Assembly (NCBI GenBank): GCA_945861125.1
Contig: CAMASZ010000052.1
Span: forward strand, 1 to 7,799
Source of the DNA: Rickettsia typhi
Lineage (GTDB): Bacteria; Pseudomonadota; Alphaproteobacteria; Rickettsiales; UBA1997
DNA length: 7,799 nt
Direction: 5' to 3'
A program made the translations under genes and the position numbers. A model generated the notes under the pieces. It had not been told where the DNA came from. It did not search any database and was given only the letters and a program-made list of their open reading frames with translations. Positions 1 to 6,500 of this stretch are shown here, piece by piece. Numbering within the stretch: the first letter of the stretch is position 1; each line of letters opens with the position of its first letter.

Positions 1-1
1 T

Positions 2-964
2 TTTATTTATGGTATTAGCCCTAATTTTAATACCGAATATGCAGGCATTGATCCAAAATCAGTAATGAGAAAATGGGGTTATCATTTTAGAAGAAATATA
101 GAAGAATTATTAAAAGATGAGTCTGACCCAGCAAAAGTCAAAATTGTTATTCCTGTTTTTTCTGGCAATCTTTATTCTGGCGTTGCAAATAAACAAGAAT
201 TAAAGCAAGGCATGCTGGAAGGTTTGTTTTTATATGAAAGAGAAACTTCATCATGCAAAAAATTTACTTTTTTATTAAGTGGTTTTAATGAAGATGAAAT
301 TAAACAAGCTCGTGAAAATGTGTATTCACAAGATGAAGCTAGCTCTCTTAAAAAGGAAAGCATAAAATCAATAACCTCTGAAGAAGCGGAATCTTGGGGT
401 TCTATAGAAAAAATTGAAACTAAACAAGCAAAAAAAGCAGAAGCACCCCCACCCAAAAAACCTGAAGGCTCTAGTAAAAAAGAACCTGAAAATGTTGAGA
501 AAGATAAGATGCTTAATTACGCCTTAAAAGCCTATCTTTTGGATTATAATGGTGATAATTCGCAAGAATATTTTAATACTCAATTTAGTTTAGATGATGA
601 TAATCCTAAATTTAATAAAGAAGATGATTTTGAAAAAAGAAAAGAAAAATATACGGAATATTTAAATAAAAAACTTACTCAGGCTGATTCAGAAAATGAT
701 AGAAAAACACAATATTTACAATCTTTTCAATCAAAAACCAAACAATCAAATAATAGAAAAATACATAGCGGTTTACATGCTTTTTTAACTGCACAATATG
801 CAGAAGTATGTTTAAATTTATATAGAAAATATAAAAGTCATTTTCCAGAAGAATTTCGAAAGCAAATTGAAGAATTTGATGATCCAAATAAATTAGAAGA
901 GTTAAAATTTTTAGTAGCAATGCATGATATTGCAAGAACACATCATGGTCCTGATCATGATTAA
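2..964 (+). CDS. 5'-partial fragment: macro-domain-like plus first half of HD-like phosphohydrolase domain
   Basis: The frame is open from base 2, so the ATG at 65 is probably internal: 21 further codons precede it and look like protein of the same kind. Numbering from that ATG, residues 1-85 resemble the C-terminal half of a macro domain: a basic helix, the strand-loop 'VKIVIPVFSGNLYSG' (residues 25-39) in the place of the macro fold's 'hPxxxxGxYG' loop, a helix, then the strand 'KKFTFLLSGF'. Macro domains bind or hydrolyse ADP-ribose. Residues 90-225 are a Lys/Glu-rich linker with a Pro/Lys patch near 127-133. Residues 231-299 start an HD-like domain with H234, H238 and H287-D288, cut by the TAA six residues after 'RTHHG'. 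The 'RKIHSGLHA' stretch also recalls the SidE-type phosphodiesterase of Legionella; I could not score this. Function is unproven; the domain calls rest on pattern recognition only. Confidence 0.6.
   Translation, partial: FIYGISPNFNTEYAGIDPKSVMRKWGYHFRRNIEELLKDESDPAKVKIVIPVFSGNLYSGVANKQELKQGMLEGLFLYERETSSCKKFTFLLSGFNEDEIKQARENVYSQDEASSLKKESIKSITSEEAESWGSIEKIETKQAKKAEAPPPKKPEGSSKKEPENVEKDKMLNYALKAYLLDYNGDNSQEYFNTQFSLDDDNPKFNKEDDFEKRKEKYTEYLNKKLTQADSENDRKTQYLQSFQSKTKQSNNRKIHSGLHAFLTAQYAEVCLNLYRKYKSHFPEEFRKQIEEFDDPNKLEELKFLVAMHDIARTHHGPDHD
962..964 (+). other. In-frame TAA splitting the HD-like domain
   Basis: This is the only stop in frame 2 between base 2 and base 2993. It follows '...GPDHD' and precedes 'HKNAFYVALILQKKF', which has the helical pattern expected after the HD dyad of an HD-fold domain. 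A single G-to-T change from GAA (Glu), or C-to-T from CAA (Gln), would create it. The following base is C, a context known to be leaky for some stop codons, but no readthrough element such as a strong downstream hairpin is apparent. Confidence 0.75.
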
Positions 965-1438
965 CATAAAAATGCATTTTATGTAGCTTTAATTCTCCAA
1001 AAAAAATTTAATAAAACTAAGGAAGAAGCAATTGAGCTTGCTCTTCATGTTGCTTGTAAAGATAAGGGGGATAGCAAAAAAGATAAAACCCTTTTTTCAA
1101 GATTAATTCAATCGGCAGATTCTATAGCTTTTTCAAGAATTGGTAGCGATGGAACAAAATTTGAAAAAGATCGGTGCAATATTTATAATGATTTTTCTTA
1201 CTTTTTTAATAATAGAACTCTTCTAGAAAAACAAAAACTGCAAATTTTCAAAAGTTTTGAAGAATCATTTGCTGAATTTACTAAAAAAACCGAATCTTTA
1301 GAAAAAACTCTTGCTCAAAAAGGTAAATACGCGGAAGAAATTGAAGTAGGTGAAGAGCCTAAAAAAGGATATGAATCTTTTTTTACAAAATCAGATCAAG
1401 ATCAAGATATAAAAGAACGATATGAAGAAATTGTTAAA

Positions 1439-2995
1439 ATGTCTTCAGATTTTTTAAAACAAGAAACCAAAACTTTTACTTTTAGAGCACCCTCTTCTTT
1501 ACAAGATAATGATAAACAAAAAAGAGATTTTTTTGGATTAATGTATCTTGATGAAAGGATGCATATCGATAAAGTTGGGGTTACAACGCAACATTTTAAA
1601 AATTTATCAGAAGAAAAATCAACTGAACAAGAAGATTCTGCTGAAATTGTTGAGAGAGTACTAAATGCATTTGCTTTGAATAAAAATAAATATGTTACAA
1701 AAAATTCTCCACATGATAAAGATTTTAAAAGTAAATATAAAGAAAAAAACCCCAAAGAAGAAGATAGTTTTTTGATAAAAATAGATTCTAATTACATTGC
1801 AAAGATTGATACAGTTTTTAATGAACAAGGAATTGATGAAACACTTGAAGATGATAATAGTTTAGAATTTGAAAAATCTGATTCTAATGTTAAAGAAAAA
1901 ATAAAAACTACCCAAAACTCTAAATATAAAATAACTGGTAATGAATTTTGCGTACAGTTAAAAAGATTTCATGTTAATGCAGATAATTCTCCTACTAAAA
2001 TTGACACACCATTTACTGATAGAACATTATCTATTAAAAAAGAAGGAGATGAAGAAAAAAAAGATTATTCACCTACTGCCTTTATAGTTCATAAAGGAGC
2101 AACTACTAAAAGTGGTCATTATATTTGTTATGTTAAATGTAAAGATAATAATTGGTATTGTATAGATGATTCAGTTGCAAGTGTGGTAAAAAGTGGTGAT
2201 ATGACTGATGGATTTCCAAATGAATTAAGTAATGCCTATATTGTTAAATATTCAAACCAACAAGCGGAACTTCCTGATCAAAATTTATTTCAACATGGAT
2301 ACAATAATTATGGCGATCATTGCTATGCTAATGCATCATTAAATTTTTTAAAATCTCTCACTTCAACTTTACCAAAAGAACTTGTATTTGAAACAACAAA
2401 AAAAGAAGAATCAAAAAGCAAGAGTGATGCTAGTGAAGGTAAAGGTAAAGAAGGGTCGGGATCTGATGATGATCACGACAGCGAAACTGAAGATAGCTCT
2501 AAAAAAAGTAAAACAAGTTCAAAATATTCAGCAAAAGATGCCAAAGAACATAAAGATGCCAAAGGTCCATCGCCCTATACCGATGAAGATCAAAAAATTA
2601 TGGCAATTCTTAAAAAAAGACCACTTAATCTTAAAGAAATGCTAGAGGAACATAATAAAAAATTTGAAAGGTTTTTGCATAGAGAATCTAAACTAAAATT
2701 TGATTTACAATATGATAGATCAAACCAAAAATTCACCTTAATTAGTTCAGATGGCTTAACATCTAGTTCAACACCAATAAGCGAAAAAGAAGTTGATAAT
2801 TTTGAAAAATCAATAAATGAAAAGAGAGATAAATATCAAGAAATAATGAATAAATATAAAGATTTTTACGAATTAAGAAAGAATCAAGGAAAATCTAAGG
2901 AAGAAGCTGATCAAGCAACAAAATTACCGGGAGAATATATTAAAATACTTCAAGTAATTAACTTAGTAAATCAAGGAAAGACTAAATCTTCTTAG
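1439..2995 (+). CDS. USP (peptidase C19)-like deubiquitinase region with His box before Cys box; 3' part of interrupted gene
   Basis: ATG 1439 is the first start codon after the TAA, but the frame is open back to 965, so it is probably internal to a longer gene; no convincing Shine-Dalgarno precedes it. Numbering from this ATG: residues about 168-178 carry the USP strand 'EFCVQLKRFH'. Residues 213-273 hold the His box: 'FIVHKG', 'SGHYICYVK' with candidate catalytic H227, 'NWYCIDDS' with D243/D244, and 'NAYIVKYSN'. The Cys box comes only afterwards: 'GYNNYGDHCYANASLNFL' (287-304) matches the USP consensus GLxNxGNTCYxNSxLQxL, with candidate nucleophile C295 and oxyanion-hole N290. No Cys box is visible upstream of the His box. 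Residues 320-375 are low-complexity Lys/Ser/Asp/Glu, and 385-518 are mainly helical and charged. USPs remove ubiquitin from host proteins. This could be a circularly permuted USP or the remains of two USP copies; activity cannot be judged. The last 13 codons and stop lie in the 57-bp duplication. Confidence 0.65.
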   Translation: MSSDFLKQETKTFTFRAPSSLQDNDKQKRDFFGLMYLDERMHIDKVGVTTQHFKNLSEEKSTEQEDSAEIVERVLNAFALNKNKYVTKNSPHDKDFKSKYKEKNPKEEDSFLIKIDSNYIAKIDTVFNEQGIDETLEDDNSLEFEKSDSNVKEKIKTTQNSKYKITGNEFCVQLKRFHVNADNSPTKIDTPFTDRTLSIKKEGDEEKKDYSPTAFIVHKGATTKSGHYICYVKCKDNNWYCIDDSVASVVKSGDMTDGFPNELSNAYIVKYSNQQAELPDQNLFQHGYNNYGDHCYANASLNFLKSLTSTLPKELVFETTKKEESKSKSDASEGKGKEGSGSDDDHDSETEDSSKKSKTSSKYSAKDAKEHKDAKGPSPYTDEDQKIMAILKKRPLNLKEMLEEHNKKFERFLHRESKLKFDLQYDRSNQKFTLISSDGLTSSSTPISEKEVDNFEKSINEKRDKYQEIMNKYKDFYELRKNQGKSKEEADQATKLPGEYIKILQVINLVNQGKTKSS

Positions 2996-3068
2996 ATATT
3001 GTTATTGCTAATAATTAACTTAGTAAATCAAGGAAAGACTAAATCTTCTTAGATATTGTTATTGCTAA
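2955..3068. repeat. Perfect 57-bp tandem duplication across convergent gene ends
   Basis: Bases 2955-3011 and 3012-3068 are identical over 57 nt and directly adjacent; identity stops at 2954/3011 on one side and 3012/3069 on the other. The unit holds both the last codons and stop of the + strand USP-like gene and the last codons and stop of the - strand coq7 gene. Each gene uses its nearest copy, so neither protein is changed. With one unit removed, the two genes would overlap tail to tail by 14 nt; the duplication leaves 43 nt between them. Confidence 0.97.
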
Positions 3069-3599
3069 ATTGGTAGTAAATTTAATAAATGAGGTCATTG
3101 GTTTGTGAGCAAAAAATTGGTTAGCATTATTATTATAGGCTATTTCCTTATGTTCAATTTCTTCTTCACGAAATTTTATTATTTGTTCTTTTAAATTTTG
3201 CAGTTGTTTATTGTTTTTGTTAGAATTTTTTTCTTCGTGATTTATATATTCAATTTGTTGTTGATAGTGTTTATCAATAACTTCTTCAACCGCAGTGGTG
3301 CAGGTCATTGCTGATTTTTTATTAATTATTGCCGTTAAAAATCCTAGTGCAAAGCCCCCTACTTTCCATATTGGTTGCATTAAGGTTGGGCGAATTTGTT
3401 CTTTTTTCATTTCTTCGTCAAAAAAATCAAAATGTTTATTTTCTTGATCTTTCATGTGTTGAATAATTTTTAGTGTATCAAAATCTTTTTTTAATTTTAA
3501 AGCCAATATTTGACCATCATAAATAACTTTTGCCCCCATTTCTCCTGCGTGGTTAACGCGAATAATTTCTGAAATTTTATTATTTTTAGGTTCATTCAT
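3039..3599 (-). CDS. coq7: COQ7-type demethoxyubiquinone hydroxylase
   Basis: A 186-residue di-iron carboxylate protein of the COQ7 family. These enzymes hydroxylate demethoxyubiquinol (C5 in current numbering, C6 in older usage) just before the last methylation of ubiquinone synthesis, at the inner membrane. All expected iron ligands are visible: E20 in 'IIRVNHAGEMGA', E53 and H56 in 'QENKHFDFF', E105 in 'TAVEEVIDKHY', and E147 and H150 in 'REEEIEHKEIA'. The 'KVGGFALGF' stretch (79-87) is the usual Gly-rich hydrophobic segment. The length suits a single-domain COQ7. The Lys/Asn-rich linker (121-137) between the third and fourth helices is somewhat expanded. The ATG at 3597-3599 is one base after the ppdK stop, so the two genes are probably co-transcribed and translationally coupled; no Shine-Dalgarno is evident. 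The stop is TAG at 3041-3039, inside the second copy of the 57-bp repeat. Confidence 0.95.
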   Translation of the reverse strand: MNEPKNNKISEIIRVNHAGEMGAKVIYDGQILALKLKKDFDTLKIIQHMKDQENKHFDFFDEEMKKEQIRPTLMQPIWKVGGFALGFLTAIINKKSAMTCTTAVEEVIDKHYQQQIEYINHEEKNSNKNNKQLQNLKEQIIKFREEEIEHKEIAYNNNANQFFAHKPMTSFIKFTTNLAITISKKI

Positions 3600-3600
3600 A

Positions 3601-6270
3601 TTAATTATTTTTTAAAACTGATCTGGCTGCCGATAATTTGGCAATTGGAACTCTGTATGGTGAGCATGAAACATAATTTAAACCAATTTTATGACAAAAT
3701 TCAATTGATGCTGGATTGCCACCATGTTCACCGCAAATACCTAATTTAATGTCTTTGCGAACTTCTTTACCTTTAGAAGAGGCTATTTTTATTAACTCTC
3801 CGACTCCTTCTTGATCTAGCTCGCTGAATGGATCTTTTTCAAGAATCCCCTCTTTTTGATAATGTCCAAGAAAATTTGAAGCATCATCGCGCGATAATCC
3901 AAAAGTTGTTTGAGTTAAATCGTTGGTGCCAAAGCTGAAAAATTCTGCTTCTTCAGCTATTTTATCTGCTATTAAGGCGGCTCTAGGAAGTTCTATCATA
4001 GTTCCCACCATATAATTTAATTTAATATTCTGTTCACTGCGAACTTCTTTTTCTATGTTAATAATTAATTCTTTCATAATTTTTATTTCATTGCGAGTTG
4101 CAACTAAAGGAATCATGATTTCAAGCAATACATCATTCTTGGTTTCTTTTTTTACAATTGAAGCAGCCTCAAAAATTGCTCGAACTTGCATTTGATATAT
4201 TTCTGGATAAGAAATTCCTAATCTGCAGCCGCGATGACCTAGCATAGGATTTTGCTCTTGTAATTGGTGAGTACGATATTTAACATAATCAATTTCAACA
4301 TTAGCAACTTTTGCAACTTCTATGATTTCACTTTCTTTGTGAGGAAGAAATTCATGAAGAGGAGGATCTAGTAAGCGAATTGTTACTGGTAGTCCAGACA
4401 TGATTTTAAATATTTCTACAAAATCATTTCTTTGCATTGGCAATAATTTGGTGAGTGCTATTTTTCTGCCTTCAACGCTTTCAGCAAGAATCATTTCTCG
4501 AACAGAAATAATTCTGTTTTCATTAAAAAACATATGTTCAGTTCTGCATAGTCCTATACCCTCGGCGCCAAAATCTCTAGCGGTTTGACAATCTAAAGGA
4601 GTTTCTGCGTTAGTTCTAATTTTAAGAGTTCTAATTTCGTCAGACCATTTCATGATGGTTTCAAAGTCGCCTGATAAATTTGGTTTTAAAGTAGGAACAC
4701 TTCCTAATATTACATCACCATTTGATCCGTTTATTGTGATAATTTCGCCCTCTTTAACTTTGATGCCATTAGCGGTAAAAAATTGTCCATTATTATCAAT
4801 GTGAAGACCGGAAGCTCCAGAAACGCAAGGTGTTCCCATGCCTCTAGCAACTACTGCTGCGTGAGAAGTCATGCCACCTCTTGCTGTTAATATTCCTTGT
4901 GATACATGCATTCCTTTAATATCTTCTGGGCTGGTTTCAATTCTAACTAAAATTACTTTATCACCATTATCACTTCTTCTTTCTGCTTCTTGAGATGAGA
5001 AAACAACAATTCCTGATGCAGCTCCTGGAGAGGCGGGAAGACCTTTGGCAATGATTTTTACTTTGGCTTTAGGATCTAGTGTGGGGTGCAATAATTGGTC
5101 AAGACTTAGTGGATCAATACGAAGAAGAGCTTCTTGTTTTGTAATTAAATTTTCTTTTACCATATCAACAGCAATTTTTACAGCAGAATGAGCTGTTCTT
5201 TTGCCATTGCGAGTTTGTAGCATCCATAATTTTTTATTTTGTACCGTGAACTCAATATCTTGCATATCACGATAATGGTTTTCAAGCTTTTTATATATTG
5301 CTTCAAGCTCTTTAAAAACTTCTGGCATAGTTTCTTCCATCGAAGGTAATGTTGATCCTAATTGTTTTTTTCCTTTTATAGTTATTGATTGAGGAGTTCT
5401 TATGCCAGCAACAACATCTTCTCCTTGAGCATTTATTAAATATTCACCATATAATTCTTTTTCACCAGTTGAAGGGTTACGAGTAAAAGCAACTCCAGTT
5501 GCCGATGTTTCACCCATATTGCCAAAAACCATTGATTGAACATTAACCGCAGTTCCCCACTCTACGGGAATATTATTCAAATTGCGGTAAGTTATAGCCC
5601 TGTCATTCATCCAAGATGCAAAAACCGCTTCAATTGCTTTCCATAATTGTTGATTAACATCTTGCGGAAAATCAAATCCTAATTCTTTTTTAATTTCTTG
5701 TTTAAATAATAATACTATTTCTTCAAGATGATCAGAGGTTAAATCAGTGTCTGAAGATATTCCAAAATCTTGTTTTTTTTCATCGAGGATAGTTTCAAAA
5801 ATATAGTGATCAACTCCCAGCACAACATCTGAGTACATTTGTATAAAGCGTCGGTATGAATCAAATGCAAATCTTTTATTATTGCTATTTTTAGCTAATC
5901 CTAAAACTGTTTTATCATTTAATCCTAAATTAAGAACGGTGTCCATCATTCCTGGCATTGAAGCGCGAGCTCCAGAGCGAACCGAAAATAATAGTGGATT
6001 TTGTTCATCACCAAATTTGGCATTAACTTTTTTTTCAATATTATTTAAAGCTTCTTGAACTTGATTTTTAAGGATATCAGGAAAATTTTTTTTATTTTTA
6101 TAATATATATCGCAAACTTCAGTGGTTATTGTAAAACCTAGAGGAACGGGTAAACCCATTTTTGACATTTCAGCCAAATTCGCACCTTTGCCCCCAAGTA
6201 AATTTTTCATCGAAGCTTCTCCTTCTGCTTTGCCATCTCCGAAGCTGTAAACATATTTTGTAGTTATCAT
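3601..6270 (-). CDS. ppdK: Pyruvate, phosphate dikinase
   Basis: An 889-residue PPDK, the normal full length for the bacterial enzyme (about 870-900). It catalyses the reversible ATP + phosphate + pyruvate to AMP + diphosphate + phosphoenolpyruvate reaction in the cytoplasm. The ATP-grasp nucleotide-binding region is at about 1-360 ('YSFGDGKAEG', 'NLLGGKGANLAEM', 'SVRSGARASMPGMMDTV'). The swivelling phosphohistidine domain is at about 400-515, with H470 in 'GGMTSHAAVVARGMG'; T468, two residues before it, is the position phosphorylated by the regulatory protein in other PPDKs. The C-terminal PEP/pyruvate barrel is at about 530-889, with 'FGAEGIGLCRTEHMF', 'EFFSFGTNDLTQ' and catalytic C846 in 'GICGEHGGNP'. 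The start is supported because the conserved N-terminal motif begins only a few residues after this ATG. No clear ribosome-binding site is seen. It is probably the first gene of a ppdK-coq7 operon. In intracellular alphaproteobacteria with reduced glycolysis it may supply PEP or ATP (inference). Confidence 0.98.
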   Translation of the reverse strand: MITTKYVYSFGDGKAEGEASMKNLLGGKGANLAEMSKMGLPVPLGFTITTEVCDIYYKNKKNFPDILKNQVQEALNNIEKKVNAKFGDEQNPLLFSVRSGARASMPGMMDTVLNLGLNDKTVLGLAKNSNNKRFAFDSYRRFIQMYSDVVLGVDHYIFETILDEKKQDFGISSDTDLTSDHLEEIVLLFKQEIKKELGFDFPQDVNQQLWKAIEAVFASWMNDRAITYRNLNNIPVEWGTAVNVQSMVFGNMGETSATGVAFTRNPSTGEKELYGEYLINAQGEDVVAGIRTPQSITIKGKKQLGSTLPSMEETMPEVFKELEAIYKKLENHYRDMQDIEFTVQNKKLWMLQTRNGKRTAHSAVKIAVDMVKENLITKQEALLRIDPLSLDQLLHPTLDPKAKVKIIAKGLPASPGAASGIVVFSSQEAERRSDNGDKVILVRIETSPEDIKGMHVSQGILTARGGMTSHAAVVARGMGTPCVSGASGLHIDNNGQFFTANGIKVKEGEIITINGSNGDVILGSVPTLKPNLSGDFETIMKWSDEIRTLKIRTNAETPLDCQTARDFGAEGIGLCRTEHMFFNENRIISVREMILAESVEGRKIALTKLLPMQRNDFVEIFKIMSGLPVTIRLLDPPLHEFLPHKESEIIEVAKVANVEIDYVKYRTHQLQEQNPMLGHRGCRLGISYPEIYQMQVRAIFEAASIVKKETKNDVLLEIMIPLVATRNEIKIMKELIINIEKEVRSEQNIKLNYMVGTMIELPRAALIADKIAEEAEFFSFGTNDLTQTTFGLSRDDASNFLGHYQKEGILEKDPFSELDQEGVGELIKIASSKGKEVRKDIKLGICGEHGGNPASIEFCHKIGLNYVSCSPYRVPIAKLSAARSVLKNN

Positions 6271-6316
6271 TTTATTTTGAATTTAGGTTTTTTGAGTTAA
6301 CAAGATTTTTCAACGA

Positions 6317-6322
6317 AGTATA
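6317..6322 (-). promoter_or_regulatory. Candidate -10 box for ppdK-coq7
   Basis: Read on the minus strand this is TATACT within 'TACTATTATACT', 46 nt upstream of the ppdK ATG, and one base from the sigma-70 consensus TATAAT. No good -35 box lies 16-18 nt upstream; 'TTGATT' is only 14 nt away and lies inside the palindromic element. In such AT-rich DNA chance matches are common, so this is only the best candidate in the leader. Confidence 0.3.
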
Positions 6323-6324
6323 AT

Positions 6325-6467
6325 AGTACTGTCGCAAATCAACTTTTTTGTTGAAATTTTTACAATTCTAAAATTTTTGAAATCACTTTATCTAGGCAAT
6401 TACATCAAGGTAAGCTTACATTTCAAAAATTTTATAATCATAAAAAAACTTGATTTATGACAGTGCC
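6325..6467. mobile_element. MITE-like palindromic element with IS6-like terminal inverted repeats
   Basis: The outer arms 6328-6349 and 6443-6464 are inverted repeats matching at 19 of 22 positions: ACTGTC, then AAATCAA, then a T run. Inner arms 6365-6383 and 6420-6438 are inverted repeats matching at 18 of 19. The right tip, read inward, is GGCACTGTCATAAATCAA and the left tip is AGTACTGTCGCAAATCAA. Together they closely resemble the IS6/IS26 end GGCACTGTTGCAAA. The flanking octamers AGTATAAT (6317-6324) and ATTTTAAT (6468-6475) agree at 6 of 8 positions, consistent with a decayed 8-bp target duplication. There is no transposase inside, so it would be non-autonomous. The palindrome could fold in RNA and act as a boundary between the RTX gene and ppdK. 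The inverted repeat is certain; the IS6 origin is inference. Confidence 0.65.
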
Positions 6468-6470
6468 ATT

Positions 6471-6500
6471 TTAATCATAGATTCGACTATTTTAGATTAA
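6471..6500 (-). terminator. Stem-loop directly after the RTX gene stop codon
   Basis: TTAATC (6471-6476) pairs with GATTAA (6495-6500) and ATAG (6477-6480) with CTAT (6487-6490), with a 4-nt bulge (6491-6494) and a 6-nt loop. It starts at the base next to the RTX stop. The stem is AT-rich and no U tract follows on the minus strand, so it is not a classical intrinsic terminator; it may be a weak terminator or an mRNA-stabilising hairpin. Confidence 0.3.

Larger units (their letters stand above)
2..2995 (+). pseudogene. Interrupted multidomain gene (macro-like / HD-like / USP-like), 5' end outside window
   Basis: One reading frame runs from the first bases of the window to the TAG at 2993-2995 and is broken only by a TAA at 962-964. 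The 474 bases between that stop and the next ATG (1439) have no other stop in this frame. They also continue the protein sensibly: the HD-like domain begins before the TAA (His codons 764 and 776, His-Asp at 923-928) and is completed after it (His codon 1046, 'QSADSIA' with Asp codon 1118). I read this as one gene of at least 997 residues carrying a nonsense codon. The domain set (ADP-ribose-binding-like, phosphohydrolase-like, deubiquitinase-like) suggests a secreted effector of an intracellular bacterium, but no secretion signal is visible and the N-terminus is missing. Alternatives are a sequencing error, stop readthrough, or two separately translated products. The shared frame is seen directly; the effector role is inference. 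Confidence 0.6.

Noticed and set aside
962..1000. Programmed frameshift or reassigned TAA codon
   Set aside because: The frame is unchanged across the TAA, so no frameshift is needed. TAA ends ppdK and the RTX gene normally, so reassignment is unlikely.
1402..1755. Minus-strand open frame opposite the USP-like gene
   Set aside because: It is the mirror of a strongly biased, Lys/Glu-rich coding frame; its Leu/Ser/Phe-rich product shows no recognisable motif. The same holds for minus-strand frames at 172-456 and 675-977.
2382..2645. Plus-strand 87-codon frame inside the USP-like gene
   Set aside because: It is a +1-type shadow of the low-complexity Lys-rich tract and has no independent features.
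4400..4588. Plus-strand short frame opposite ppdK
   Set aside because: It lies wholly within the conserved PPDK barrel region on the other strand. No start signal or protein motif supports it.
6411..6418. TAAGCTTA palindrome as an operator
   Set aside because: It is a short palindrome inside the larger inverted-repeat element, with no second copy or known regulator match.
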